A DNA stretch of 50,137 nucleotides from JAZDJT01 sp043803845 (GTDB lineage Bacteria > Patescibacteriota > Minisyncoccia > Minisyncoccales > GCA-002788555). The stretch covers positions 1 to 50,137 of the forward strand of contig JAZDJT010000006.1 of NCBI GenBank assembly GCA_043803845.1. Direction: 5' to 3'. Position numbers and translations under genes: made by a program. Below the pieces are notes generated by a model. The model did no database searches. It saw only the letters and a list, made by a program, of their open reading frames with translations, and was not told the DNA's origin. This document shows positions 8,170 to 18,538 of this stretch, one piece after another. Every line of letters begins with the position of its first letter. Position 1 is the first letter of the stretch.

Positions 8170-11100
8170 ATGAGAAAAAAGAATTTTGGAAAATATTCTT
8201 TTAAATTTCCTTATCCCAACCTTATAAGGTTCCAGATTGATTCTTACGAAGATTTTTTTAAGAAATCTCTCAAAAATCTCTTAAAAGAGTTTTCGCCGAT
8301 AAAAGATTATACGGGTAAGGAATTCGAGCTTTATTTCGATGACTTTATTCTGAAAGAGCCCGAGTCAACTCCTACTGAAGCCAAGTCTAACAACGCTTCT
8401 TACGAAGCACCTCTCTTCGTTCGCTGCAATCTCAAAATAAAGAGCACTGAAGACAGCATACAGAGGGAGGTTTATTTTTGTGATTTTCCCTTGATTACCG
8501 AAAGGGGCACTTTTATTTTGAACGGCGTTGAGAGAATACTGGTTTCACAGTTAATCAGAAGCCCGGGAGCGTTTTTCACAATAAATAATTTTTACGGAAA
8601 GAAATTGGCCGGGGCAAAGATAATTCCTAACCGAGGAGCTTGGCTGGAATTTGAGACGGATCCAGCCGGTGTTATTTGGGTTAAGATTGACCGGAAGAGA
8701 AGGGTGCCGTCAACTATGCTGCTCAGAATATTCGGTATAGGCGACAACGAAAAAATAAAAAAGGTTTTTGAAAAGAACATTGAAGGAAGTGAAATAGATT
8801 ATATCGGAAAGACTCTTGGAAAGGATACGACCAAGAATAAAGATGAGGCGATGGTTGAATTGCATACGCATCTAAGGCCCGGTGACTTGGCTACACTCGA
8901 AAACGCAAAAGAGTACTTGGAGGGAATGTTTTTCAACTCCAAACGCTATGAGCTATCCGAAGTAGGAAGGTGGAGAATTCAGCAAAGATTGTCTCTGGCG
9001 GAAAGGCCAACTTTTAAAGATAACCAAACATTAAGTCTAGAAGACATCATTTTAACTCTACAGGAGATTATAAGACTAAATAAATATCCTAAAGCTCAGT
9101 CCGATAATATTGACCACTTGGGAAATCGTCGGATAAGGGCGATAAGCGAGCTTCTAGAATCAAGACTAAGAGTGGGAATGTTGAGGATGGAGAGGATAAT
9201 CAAGGATAGGATGTCTACCATAGACATTTCTGAAGCTGACCCCAAGAGCATTATTAATCCTCGTCCCTTCGCTTCGCAGGTAAAAGAATTTTTCACGCTT
9301 TCCCAGTTATCCCAGTTCATGGACAATGAGAATCCCTTAGCAGAGCTTGAACACAAAAGAAGATTATCAGCCATGGGTCCCGGCGGATTAACAAGAGAAA
9401 GGGGTGGTTTTGAAGTTAGAGACGTTCAGCCAAGCCATTACGGAAGAATCTGCCCGATACAAACCCCCGAGGGTCAGAACGTCGGTTTGATTACCCATCT
9501 AGCCTCTTTTTCCAGGATAGACCGTTTTGGTTTTCTCTTGACTCCTTACCTTAAAGTAAAAGATGGCAAGGTATCAAAAGAAGTAGATTATCTTAATGCT
9601 TACCAAGAAGAAAAATATAATATCGCTCCGGCAAATACGCCTCAAGATTCTTCCAGGAAGATTATCGGCAAGAGAGTGGAGGCGAGAGTAAAAGGAGAGC
9701 CGGGCACTATCGATGTCAAAAAAATAGACTATATAGACGTTTCCCCTCAACAGATTCTGTCAATCGCATCTTCTCTGGTTCCTTTTTTGGAGCACGATGA
9801 TGCCAACAGAGCGCTGATGGGTTCTAATATGCAACGTCAAGCCGTTCCCTGTCTAAGTCCGGAAACGCCGTTGGTTGCGACAGGCGTGGAAGAAAAGGTT
9901 GCTCAAGATTCTGGGCAAGTTATTTTTGCGGATGAAGACGGGGAGATTACTGACTCCGATGCGTCGTGCATAACTCTCTTAACAAAAAAAGGGGTGAGAA
10001 AAAATTACGCACTTTTAAATTTTATAAGGTCTAATCAATACACTAGCATCTCCCAGATTAACAAAGTCAAGAAAGGAGATAAAGTGAAAAAGGGAGAAGT
10101 CCTGGCCGATGGCGTGGCTATCTCTTCGGGAGAATTAGCCTTGGGAAAAAATCTTCTATGTGTTTTTCTTCCTTGGTATGGCGCCAACTATGAAGACGCC
10201 ATTATTCTTTCCGAGAGAGTTGTTGAAGAGGATTTGTTTACTTCTTGCCACATTGAGGATTTTACCTGCGATGTCAGAGAGACGAAATTAGGGCCAGAAG
10301 AAACCACCAATGACATTCCCAATGTCTCCGAAACGAAATTAAAAAATCTCGATAAAGACGGCATAATAAGGATCGGAGCAGAGGTGTCTTCCGGAGACGT
10401 TCTTGTCGGAAAAGTTTCTCCTAAGGGAGAAGAAGAGTTATCTCCCGAGGAGATGTTGCTAAAAAAGATTTTTGGCGAGGAGGCAAAAGAAATAAAAGAC
10501 ACCTCACTATCTTTGTCCCACGGCAAGAGAGGTAAAGTGATCAGAATTAAAATTTTTGACAGGGAAAAAGGCGATAAACTTGAGCCAGGGGTAATTAAGA
10601 GAATTCAAGTCGAGATAGCATACCTGAGAAAAATAAGAGTGGGAGATAAATTAGCTGGACGTCACGGCAACAAAGGAGTTATCTCAAAAATATTGCCCGA
10701 GGAGGAGATGCCTTTTCTGGAAGATGGTACGCCCGTGGATATAATTTTAAATCCTCTATCAGTAGCCTCCAGAATGAATATCGGTCAGATCTTGGAGACG
10801 CACCTGGGCTATGCCGCCAAGAAACTGAATTATCAGGCGATCTGTCCCTCTCTTGACGGACCTAAAGAAATTGAGATTCGAGAAGAACTAAAGAAGGCAA
10901 AAATTTCAGAAGATGGGAAGGAGACAATCTTCGATGGACTAACCGGTAAACCCTTTAAGGAAAGGGTTACTGTTGGATACATTTATATGATGAAACTCAT
11001 TCACATGGTGGAAGACAAGATACATGCGCGTTCGATTGGACCTTACTCTTTGATTACCCAACAGCCCTTGGGCGGAAAATCTCAATTTGGCGGTCAAAGA

Positions 11101-11334
11101 TTCGGTGAAATGGAAGTCTGGGCATTGGAAGGATACGGAGCGGCTTATACATTACAGGAGATGCTTACTATAAAATCGGATGATGTTCCAGGCCGTGCGG
11201 CGGCTTATGAGTCAATTGTTAAAGGTGAGGAAATCAAAACTCCAAACATTCCTTCGTCGTTTAACGTATTGGTTGCCGAGCTAAAATCATTGGGATTGAA
11301 CGTTGAGCTAGTAAAAAAACCTCAAGTTAAATAA
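8170..11334 (+). CDS. rpoB: DNA-directed RNA polymerase subunit beta
   Basis: A 1054-residue beta subunit, shorter than the E. coli protein, as in many small genomes that lack lineage inserts. Landmarks include QLIRSPGAFF, GPGGLTRERGGFEVRDVQPSHYGRICPIQTPEGQNVGLI (about 402-440), NRALMGSNMQRQAVP, GDKLAGRHGNKGVIS and the C-terminal GGQRFGEMEVWALEGYGAAYTLQEMLTIKSDD. The frame is open to a TTG at 8116, but ATG 8170 begins the conserved FGKYSFKFPYPNLIRFQ region and follows a purine-rich AGAGAGAG stretch about 8 bases upstream, which may act as a weak SD. It is followed by rpoC after 29 bases and preceded by tandem promoters. Confidence 0.97.
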   Translation: MRKKNFGKYSFKFPYPNLIRFQIDSYEDFFKKSLKNLLKEFSPIKDYTGKEFELYFDDFILKEPESTPTEAKSNNASYEAPLFVRCNLKIKSTEDSIQREVYFCDFPLITERGTFILNGVERILVSQLIRSPGAFFTINNFYGKKLAGAKIIPNRGAWLEFETDPAGVIWVKIDRKRRVPSTMLLRIFGIGDNEKIKKVFEKNIEGSEIDYIGKTLGKDTTKNKDEAMVELHTHLRPGDLATLENAKEYLEGMFFNSKRYELSEVGRWRIQQRLSLAERPTFKDNQTLSLEDIILTLQEIIRLNKYPKAQSDNIDHLGNRRIRAISELLESRLRVGMLRMERIIKDRMSTIDISEADPKSIINPRPFASQVKEFFTLSQLSQFMDNENPLAELEHKRRLSAMGPGGLTRERGGFEVRDVQPSHYGRICPIQTPEGQNVGLITHLASFSRIDRFGFLLTPYLKVKDGKVSKEVDYLNAYQEEKYNIAPANTPQDSSRKIIGKRVEARVKGEPGTIDVKKIDYIDVSPQQILSIASSLVPFLEHDDANRALMGSNMQRQAVPCLSPETPLVATGVEEKVAQDSGQVIFADEDGEITDSDASCITLLTKKGVRKNYALLNFIRSNQYTSISQINKVKKGDKVKKGEVLADGVAISSGELALGKNLLCVFLPWYGANYEDAIILSERVVEEDLFTSCHIEDFTCDVRETKLGPEETTNDIPNVSETKLKNLDKDGIIRIGAEVSSGDVLVGKVSPKGEEELSPEEMLLKKIFGEEAKEIKDTSLSLSHGKRGKVIRIKIFDREKGDKLEPGVIKRIQVEIAYLRKIRVGDKLAGRHGNKGVISKILPEEEMPFLEDGTPVDIILNPLSVASRMNIGQILETHLGYAAKKLNYQAICPSLDGPKEIEIREELKKAKISEDGKETIFDGLTGKPFKERVTVGYIYMMKLIHMVEDKIHARSIGPYSLITQQPLGGKSQFGGQRFGEMEVWALEGYGAAYTLQEMLTIKSDDVPGRAAAYESIVKGEEIKTPNIPSSFNVLVAELKSLGLNVELVKKPQVK

Positions 11335-11363
11335 AAAAACGTTGAATAAAAAAATAGCTACAT

Positions 11364-14300
11364 ATGCCAAAAGTTGAGGAATTTGAAACAATCAAGATTC
11401 GTCTAGCCTCTTCCGAAGAGATTCTCTCTTGGTCGTGGGCAGAAAAGAATCTTGGAAGGGGCAGCGGCGAAGTCCATAAACCAGAGACTATTAACTACCG
11501 GACCCAGAGGCCCGAAAAGGACGGGCTTTTCGATGAGAGGATTTTTGGACCGACTCGCGATTACGAGTGCTACTGCGGAAAATACAGAAGAATAAGATAT
11601 AAGGGAGTAATTTGTGACAAGTGCGGGGTTGAAGTAACAAAATCTTCTGTTCGAAGAGAGAGAATGGGTTATATAAAATTGGCAGCTCCAGTCGTACACA
11701 TCTGGTTTTTGCGCGGTGTTCCTTCCAGAGTCGGGCTTTTACTTGGAAAATCAATGCAACAGATAGAAAGAGTTGTCTATTTTATGGCTTATATCATTAC
11801 TCAGGTGGACGAGGAAGCCAAGAAGAAAATATTGTCGGAGATAAAAGGAGAGTTCAAAAAAAAGCAAGGTAAAGAGAGGGATGAGTCAAAAGATGAATTC
11901 AAAACAATGAAAGAAGAAATCGGACTTTTAAAAAGAGGAAACGTTCTCTCCGAGACCGAATACCAAAAGTTTTCTTTAAGATACGGGGAGTGTTTTAAAG
12001 CGGGGACGGGAGCTGAGGCCTTAAAGAGATTGTTGCAAGAGATAGATCTTTTTAAGATGGAGAGAGAATTAAGGATTGAATATAAAGAAGCAACTGTTAA
12101 AAAAGCTGTTCTACAGAGGTTAAGACTGGTGGAAGCTTTAATAAAGTCAGGGGTAAGACCAGATTGGATGTGTTTAACATATTTGCCCGTCATGCCGCCG
12201 GATTTGAGACCGATGGTTCAGTTGGACGGCGGAAGGTACGCCTCCTCCGATCTTAACGATTTATACAGAAGAGTCATTAACAGAAACAACAGATTGAAAT
12301 ATTTAAAAGAGATTGGCGCACCGGAGGTTATAACCAGGAACGAGAAGAGGATGCTCCAAGAAGCTGTTGATGCCCTTATCGACAACTCCAAGAGAAAAAC
12401 TAAAGTAGTCCAAGCCTCAACAGGTGGCGCAAGGCAGCTAAAGAGCCTTACCGATATTTTGAAAGGTAAACAAGGTAGATTTAGACAAAACCTACTTGGT
12501 AAAAGAGTAGATTATTCAGGAAGGTCGGTTATTGTCATAGGACCAGAATTGAAATTTGACGAAGTCGGCTTTCCTAAAAAAATGGCTCTGGAGATATTTA
12601 AGCCTTTTGTCATCAACAGAATTCTCGAAAACAAACTCGCCCATAATGTGAGGTCTGCCGGAGTCTTAATTTCCGAAGGCCGAGAAGAAGTGTGGAAGAT
12701 TCTTGAAGAGGTTACCAAAGGTAAATACATTCTCTTGAATAGGGCTCCGACCCTTCACCGACTCTCAATTCAAGCCTTCAGGCCAATTCTCATTGAGGGC
12801 GAGGCAATCCAAATACATCCTTTAGTTTGCCCTGCTTTTAACGCGGACTTTGACGGAGACCAAATGGCTATACACTTACCCCTTTCTCAAAAAGCCCAAG
12901 AAGAGGCAAAGAACCTAATGGTGTCAACGAGAGGAGTCTTAAAGCCAGCAACGGGCCTGCCTATTGCCATCCCCAGACAAGAGATGGTTTTGGGTTGTTA
13001 TTTTTTGACCAATATAAGGCTCGGCGTAAAAGGCGAGGGTAAGATTTTCTCTTCTCCTGAACAGTCCAAGATGGCCAATGAGTTTGAAAAGGTTGATATT
13101 CAGGCCAAGGTAAAAGTTAGAATGGGAAATGAGATCGTCGAAACCTCTGTCGGCAGAATAATTTTCAACGAAATATTGCCTGAAGACTTTCCTTACCAGA
13201 ACGAAGCTCAGAATTCCAAAAAGATTCAAAAACTCATTTCTAATCTTATCGATAAATACGGCGAGGAAAAGATAATTCCCATCCTTGACAAGATAAAGGA
13301 CCTCGGTTTCAGATACGCTACTTTTTCCGCCAATACATGGGGTATGAACGATCTGAACGTTCCTCGCGAGAAAGAAAAATTAATCAAAGAAGCAGAGAAG
13401 AAAGAGGAGGAAGTCAGGAGACAATACCTTCAAGGGTTTTTATCCGATGAAGAGAGGAGAAATGAGATTATCGAGATCTGGCAAGGGGTAAAAGACACTA
13501 TTTCTAAATTAGTGCCCGGTAATCTTCCTAAATTTGGTTCTGTTTTTTCAATTATAGATTCCGGCTCTCGGGGTTCCTGGTCTCAACCAGCCCAGATGGC
13601 TGGGATGAAGGGTTTGGTAGCCAGTCCATCGGGAGAGATTATCGAACTGCCGGTAAAAAATAGTTACAAAGAAGGGCTAACGACTCTTGAATATTTCATT
13701 TCCACCCATGGCGCCAGAAAAGGAACAGCCGATACCGCTCTGAGAACGTCAAGCGCCGGCTACCTGACGAGAAGATTAGTAGATGTCGCGCATGAATTGA
13801 TAATAAAGGAAGAGGATTGCCAAGACAAAAAAGGTTTTGTCATCTTAAAATCCGACGCCGAAGAAATTGACCAGGATTTCTCCCAAAAAATAATGGGTAG
13901 GGTTGTATTGGAGGATGTTAAAATAGACAATAAGACTATTTTAAAGAAGGGAGAGGTCATAGACAAAAAAACGGCGCAGCTAATCGAAGACTCAAAAATA
14001 AATAAGATTAGGGTAAGGTCGCCCTTAAGTTGCAAGTCGAGCACCGGCGTTTGTCAATCTTGCTATGGTTACGATCTTAACACGCACAGTTTAGTTGCTT
14101 TGGGCACTCCGGTCGGCGTAATCGCCGCCCAATCAATTGGAGAACCTGGCACGCAGTTGACCATGAGAACATTTCACACTGGAGGAGTTGCGGGATTGGG
14201 AGACATCACTTTGGGTCTGCCGCGAGTCGAAGAGCTATTTGAGGTAAGACCACCAAAAGGTGAAGCGGTTATTTTTGAAGAGAAAGGGAAGGTGGAAAAA

Positions 14301-14903
14301 ATCGTTGAGGAAAAAGACGGTATTGTCATAAGGATAAAGGCAGAAAAAGGTCCTGCTAAGGAATACGAAGTGCCGGTAAAAACCGGTATCTTGGTGAAAA
14401 CAGGGGATACGATTTTCCCAGGGGAACCGATATTTGAAGGAAGAATAGATATCAAAAAACTTTTCAAGGTGGCGGGGAAGGAAGAAACTCAAAAATACAT
14501 ATTAAAAGAGATACAAAAGATTTACACCGGAGAGGGGGTAGTCATACACGATAAACACATTGAGATTATCCTTCATCAGATTTTTTCACGCGTTAAAATA
14601 ACAAAGTCTGGCGATTCTGTTTTTTCTCCGGGTCAGATCTTATCTCAGTCAAAGTTCTTTGAAGAAAATGCGAAGCTAAGGAAAAAGGGTAAGAAAGAAG
14701 CTAAGGCAAGGCATATGTTGCTGGGCTTGACAAAGATAGCTCTCTCTACCGATAGCTTTCTCTCTGCTGCTTCTTTCCAAGAGACTTCCCGGGTTCTGAT
14801 AAAGGCGGCTCTTGAAGGTCAGGAAGACAAATTGACTGGTCTGAAGGAGAACGTAATTATCGGTAAGCTTATACCAGTTGGAACAGGCTTTCAAAAAAAA
14901 TAA
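11364..14903 (+). CDS. rpoC: DNA-directed RNA polymerase subunit beta'
   Basis: A 1179-residue beta-prime subunit. The N-terminal zinc ribbon uses C69, C71, C84 and C87. The catalytic magnesium motif NADFDGDQM is at about 493-501 with D495, D497 and D499. RPTLHRL-type and trigger-loop segments (GARKGTADTALRTSSAGYLTRRLVDVAHE) and a second cysteine cluster (C-KSSTGVCQSCYG) are present. The C-terminal jaw and TIGEPGTQLTMRTFHTGG region is intact. Together with rpoB and the distant rpoA it forms the core polymerase. The gene ends 240 bases before ftsK, in a gap that holds a long inverted repeat. Confidence 0.97.
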   Translation: MPKVEEFETIKIRLASSEEILSWSWAEKNLGRGSGEVHKPETINYRTQRPEKDGLFDERIFGPTRDYECYCGKYRRIRYKGVICDKCGVEVTKSSVRRERMGYIKLAAPVVHIWFLRGVPSRVGLLLGKSMQQIERVVYFMAYIITQVDEEAKKKILSEIKGEFKKKQGKERDESKDEFKTMKEEIGLLKRGNVLSETEYQKFSLRYGECFKAGTGAEALKRLLQEIDLFKMERELRIEYKEATVKKAVLQRLRLVEALIKSGVRPDWMCLTYLPVMPPDLRPMVQLDGGRYASSDLNDLYRRVINRNNRLKYLKEIGAPEVITRNEKRMLQEAVDALIDNSKRKTKVVQASTGGARQLKSLTDILKGKQGRFRQNLLGKRVDYSGRSVIVIGPELKFDEVGFPKKMALEIFKPFVINRILENKLAHNVRSAGVLISEGREEVWKILEEVTKGKYILLNRAPTLHRLSIQAFRPILIEGEAIQIHPLVCPAFNADFDGDQMAIHLPLSQKAQEEAKNLMVSTRGVLKPATGLPIAIPRQEMVLGCYFLTNIRLGVKGEGKIFSSPEQSKMANEFEKVDIQAKVKVRMGNEIVETSVGRIIFNEILPEDFPYQNEAQNSKKIQKLISNLIDKYGEEKIIPILDKIKDLGFRYATFSANTWGMNDLNVPREKEKLIKEAEKKEEEVRRQYLQGFLSDEERRNEIIEIWQGVKDTISKLVPGNLPKFGSVFSIIDSGSRGSWSQPAQMAGMKGLVASPSGEIIELPVKNSYKEGLTTLEYFISTHGARKGTADTALRTSSAGYLTRRLVDVAHELIIKEEDCQDKKGFVILKSDAEEIDQDFSQKIMGRVVLEDVKIDNKTILKKGEVIDKKTAQLIEDSKINKIRVRSPLSCKSSTGVCQSCYGYDLNTHSLVALGTPVGVIAAQSIGEPGTQLTMRTFHTGGVAGLGDITLGLPRVEELFEVRPPKGEAVIFEEKGKVEKIVEEKDGIVIRIKAEKGPAKEYEVPVKTGILVKTGDTIFPGEPIFEGRIDIKKLFKVAGKEETQKYILKEIQKIYTGEGVVIHDKHIEIILHQIFSRVKITKSGDSVFSPGQILSQSKFFEENAKLRKKGKKEAKARHMLLGLTKIALSTDSFLSAASFQETSRVLIKAALEGQEDKLTGLKENVIIGKLIPVGTGFQKK

Positions 14904-14977
14904 CAAATATCCTACTGCGTCCTGAAGACAAGCCAAAAAGAGAAAGTTTGGTTCTTTTTCCGTTCACTTTATTGACG

Positions 14978-15017
14978 ATTACCTTATCCCGTTCTTTGGC
15001 ACGAGGTATAAGGTAAT
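14978..15017. repeat. Inverted repeat between rpoC and ftsK
   Basis: ATTACCTTAT (14978-14987) is exactly repeated in reverse complement as ATAAGGTAAT (15008-15017), with a 20-base centre. No T run follows, so it is not a standard terminator. It may be a regulator binding site, an RNA hairpin in the leader of ftsK, or a processing site after rpoC. The rest of the 240-base gap shows no gene or RNA I recognise. Confidence 0.5.
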
Positions 15018-15142
15018 AACAATAGAAGGCGTCAACGAAGATTTAACTCCCTTGGTCTTTGGTCGGATGGGATTGAAAAGCCTCGCCCAAACGTTATTTT
15101 ACTTATCTCTCAAATTTAGATAGAATATTTAAGATAGATTTT

Positions 15143-17284
15143 ATGGTAAAGAATAATAAGAGAAACAAGAAAAGAGGGATTAAAGTGCCCTCTCTACACC
15201 TCTCCGAAGACACTCAAAAGAGTATATGGGGGGTAGTCCTTATTTTTATTGCTATTTTTTTTACTCTTTCCTTGCTTAATCTTGCGGGCAAGATGGGAGA
15301 GGGTACCGCCAAGGTATTGGAACTTTTTTTTGGTAGGGGAGCCTGGATAATCGTTTCTTTGTTCTTTTTGGGCGGTGTAGTTTTTTTGACGTCCGACCGT
15401 CCTTCTCCCTATCTTTCCACCACCATAGGAGGCGTTTTGTTTTTGATTGCTATTTTTTCTATTCTCGAATTGTCTCGGGATAACCTCGGCGGTTATTTTG
15501 GTAAAATTCTTATCTCCTTACCCAAGACCCTAATAGGAATCTGGGGTAGTTGGGTTTTCTTCATTTTTCTTTTTCTGATTTCTTTTGCGTTGTTTTTTAA
15601 TACACCGATTATAAGAATAAGAAAGAGAAAAGCTCCTGATGAAAAAAAATATGATGAAAAAATGAAAATGAGAGAAGGAGAAGGGGTGGAGTTTAAAGTT
15701 AAAGAGATATCTCCAGTCAGGGAGGTAAAAGAAAAAATAAAGATGCCATTCCCCAAGATTGTTAGGAAGATAGATAAGACTATTCAATATAAATCTCTCC
15801 CACTAGCGCTTCTAGATTCTGAGGAAAATCACGCTGTCGCTGGCAATTTGAGGATTAACGCCCAGATTATAAAAAAGATGTTAAAGACGTTTGGCATCGA
15901 AGTTGAGATGGGCGAAATTAACATTGGTCCCACCGTTACTCAATACACTTTAAAACCCGCAGAGGGCGTTAAACTTTCTAAGATATTATCTCTGCAGAAA
16001 GATTTGTCTCTGGCTCTGGCAGCTAACCCTATTCGTATAGAGGCTCCTATTCCTGGAAGGTCTTTGGTAGGGGTAGAAGTTCCTAATCAAAAAAGAGCCG
16101 AGGTCAAATTAAAAAGTCTTCTATCTTCAAAAGATTTTCTCTCTTCTGCGCCTCTGTCATTTCCTTTAGGGAAGGACGTGAAGGGCAACCCCTGTTTTGC
16201 TAATCTCGGCTCGATGCCGCATCTTCTCGTAGCTGGAGCCACGGGGACAGGTAAGACCGTTTTTTTAAACACCTTGATTTTGTCACTCCTGTGGAGAAAC
16301 TCACCTCAAGACTTAAGGATAATCTTAGTAGATCCTAAAAGAGTAGAATTCACTCTCTATTCCTTAATACCCCACTTGCTTTGTCCTCCGGTAACAAAGC
16401 ACGGTAAAATAATTCCGGTTTTGAAATGGTTAGTAGAAGAAATGGAGGGAAGATTTGAAATTCTTCATCAGGCCGGTGTTAAAGATATCGAATTTTATAA
16501 TCAGGAATTAAAAGAAAATTCTAAGAAAGAACAAAAAGAAGAAAACTCAGAAGGAGGGGAGGAATCAAAACACCTGCCCTACATAGTTTTTGTCGTCGAT
16601 GAATTAGCCGCTATCATGATGGCTTCCAAAAGTAAAGAGTTTGAGGCCGGTATCGTAAGATTGGCTCAAATGTCAAGGGCCGTCGGAATTCACTTGGTGC
16701 TGGCCACTCAGAGGCCGTCAGTGGAAGTTTTAACCGGTCTAATCAAGGCCAACATTACATCGAGAATTGCCTTCCAAGTAGCTTCACAGATAGACTCAAG
16801 AACGATATTAGACATGGCCGGAGCCGACCATCTTCTCGGCAGGGGAGACATGCTCTTTCTGTCAGCCGAATCGGCAAGACCTCGCCGTTTTCAGTCAGCT
16901 TTGGTTCTACCCAGGGAAGCAAAAAAAGTTATCGAATATATTCAGAAAACCGAGAAAAAAACAGAAACAGAGGTTGACGAGGAGGAAAGTTTACAAAGTT
17001 CTTTGGAAGAGTCTAGCGAGACTGAAGGGACCGAACATTTAGATTTTAGCGAGGGAGACGAAGAATTGTGCGAGGAGGCAAAAAACGTAGTGATAAGAGC
17101 CAGAAAAGCCTCGGCCTCTCTCTTGCAGAGGAGACTGAAGATCGGTTATGCCAGAGCTGCCCGAATTTTAGACATTTTAGAGCAAAAAGGCGTCATCGGT
17201 CCCGCAAGAGGTTCCAAGCCTCGCGATGTGTATATATCAAACGAAGAAAATGGCAATAATGACCAAGGATTAAATAACATATGA
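15143..17284 (+). CDS. ftsK: DNA translocase FtsK
   Basis: A 713-residue FtsK/SpoIIIE translocase. Four hydrophobic segments lie in the first 155 residues (about 28-50, 63-83, 92-112, 128-152), then a short charged linker. The motor follows, with Walker A GATGTGKT at 365-372, the Walker B region VFVVDELAAIM, and SRAVGIHLVLATQRPSVEVLTGLIKANI. The winged-helix gamma domain forms the C-terminus (SASLLQRRLKIGYARAARILDILEQKGVIGP), preceded by a very acidic stretch. It pumps chromosomal DNA at the division septum. The last four bases overlap the eno start (ATGA), indicating translational coupling with a glycolytic gene. Confidence 0.96.
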   Translation: MVKNNKRNKKRGIKVPSLHLSEDTQKSIWGVVLIFIAIFFTLSLLNLAGKMGEGTAKVLELFFGRGAWIIVSLFFLGGVVFLTSDRPSPYLSTTIGGVLFLIAIFSILELSRDNLGGYFGKILISLPKTLIGIWGSWVFFIFLFLISFALFFNTPIIRIRKRKAPDEKKYDEKMKMREGEGVEFKVKEISPVREVKEKIKMPFPKIVRKIDKTIQYKSLPLALLDSEENHAVAGNLRINAQIIKKMLKTFGIEVEMGEINIGPTVTQYTLKPAEGVKLSKILSLQKDLSLALAANPIRIEAPIPGRSLVGVEVPNQKRAEVKLKSLLSSKDFLSSAPLSFPLGKDVKGNPCFANLGSMPHLLVAGATGTGKTVFLNTLILSLLWRNSPQDLRIILVDPKRVEFTLYSLIPHLLCPPVTKHGKIIPVLKWLVEEMEGRFEILHQAGVKDIEFYNQELKENSKKEQKEENSEGGEESKHLPYIVFVVDELAAIMMASKSKEFEAGIVRLAQMSRAVGIHLVLATQRPSVEVLTGLIKANITSRIAFQVASQIDSRTILDMAGADHLLGRGDMLFLSAESARPRRFQSALVLPREAKKVIEYIQKTEKKTETEVDEEESLQSSLEESSETEGTEHLDFSEGDEELCEEAKNVVIRARKASASLLQRRLKIGYARAARILDILEQKGVIGPARGSKPRDVYISNEENGNNDQGLNNI

Positions 17285-18534
17285 GAAAAAATTACGCCAT
17301 AAAGTCAATTCGGGGAAGAGAGATTCTAGATTCTAAGGGAAATCCAACTCTCAAAGTTTACCTGGAGACCGAGGATAACGAATCGAGCTTTTCCGTTCCC
17401 GCTGGCGTATCCGAAGGCAAATACGAGGCTTTGGATATCAGAGATAATGACAAAAATAGATATTTCGGGAAGGGCGTAAGGAGGGCGGTAGAGAAAATAA
17501 ATCGGATTATCGCGCCGAAATTAAAAGGTGAGGACGTAACGAAACAAGAAAAGATAGATAGACTCTTGATAAAGTTGGACGGAACCAATCAGAAATCTAA
17601 TCTCGGGGGGAATACTATTCTGGGAGTCAGTGTAGCTTCTCTAAAAGCGGCGGCGGAGGTTAAAAAAATACCTTTATGGAATATCGTCAGCAGGATTTTT
17701 TTTAAGGATAAGAAAAAAATCAGCAGGTTGCCCCTCCCGTCGGTTTTACTAATAGAGGGAGCGTTGCACGGTGGAAACGATCTCCAGTTTCAGGAGTTTA
17801 TGATAATTCCCCAGCTCAAAGAAATCGAAGAGAATATAAGATCAGCCGCTGAAATTTACCACACGCTAAAAACAATTCTTAAGGAAAAATACGGCGCAAC
17901 GGCGACTAATGTCGGTCTTGAAGGAGGATTTGCTCCGCCGCTGAATAAAGCCGAGAAAGCCTTAGATGTAATAATGGCGGCTATAAAAAAGTCTAATTAT
18001 CTTTCAGAGGTTAAGATAGCCATCGATGTCGCCGCCTCAACGTTTTTTCAGAAGAATTCTTATAAGTTTGAAAACAAGTTTTTTACCGGTTCCGGTCTTT
18101 TGAATTATTATTCAGAAATATCTAAAAACTATCCCGTTGCTTCCATAGAGGATCCTTACTTTGAAGAGGATTGGGAGAACTTTAAATTAATTACCCAAAA
18201 GCTAAAAAACAAAGTTACTATTTTTGGCGATGACCTTTTAGCAACCAACCCCGAGAGAATAAAAAGAGCGGCAAAATTGAATGCTTGCAACGGTCTAATC
18301 CTCAAGCCCGACCAGATAGGAACCGTTACTGAAGCAATTGAAGCGGCAAGACTTGCCAGACAAAATAAATGGAAAATTATGGTCTCTCACCGAGGAGGCG
18401 ATACGTGTGATTCTTTTATCGCTGACTTCGCCGTAGGAATCGAAGCGGATTTTACTAAGTTCGGTGCTCCCAGCCGAGGAGAAAGAGTGGCACGGTACAA
18501 TAGATTATTAGAGATAGTAGAGGAATTATCTTGA
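17281..18534 (+). CDS. eno: Enolase
   Basis: A 417-residue phosphopyruvate hydratase, slightly short and divergent. It converts 2-phosphoglycerate to phosphoenolpyruvate. The family landmarks remain: GREILDSKGNPTL, a histidine in GALHGGNDLQFQEFM, the magnesium ligands in AIDVAAS, ASIEDP and FGDDLL, and the catalytic lysine in ILKPDQIG. VSHRGGDT, with its histidine and arginine, and KFGAPSRGERVARYNRLLEI follow. The substrate loop SVLLIEGALHGG differs from the common NIINGGAHA form. It overlaps ftsK by four bases and is followed by a plsY relic and tpiA. No pgk, gpmI or gapA is nearby. Confidence 0.94.
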   Translation: MRKNYAIKSIRGREILDSKGNPTLKVYLETEDNESSFSVPAGVSEGKYEALDIRDNDKNRYFGKGVRRAVEKINRIIAPKLKGEDVTKQEKIDRLLIKLDGTNQKSNLGGNTILGVSVASLKAAAEVKKIPLWNIVSRIFFKDKKKISRLPLPSVLLIEGALHGGNDLQFQEFMIIPQLKEIEENIRSAAEIYHTLKTILKEKYGATATNVGLEGGFAPPLNKAEKALDVIMAAIKKSNYLSEVKIAIDVAASTFFQKNSYKFENKFFTGSGLLNYYSEISKNYPVASIEDPYFEEDWENFKLITQKLKNKVTIFGDDLLATNPERIKRAAKLNACNGLILKPDQIGTVTEAIEAARLARQNKWKIMVSHRGGDTCDSFIADFAVGIEADFTKFGAPSRGERVARYNRLLEIVEELS

Positions 18535-18538
18535 AAAT

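Noticed and set aside
14910..15019. A 37-codon open frame after rpoC
   Set aside because: It has no start codon with SD and no recognisable sequence, and it overlaps the inverted repeat.
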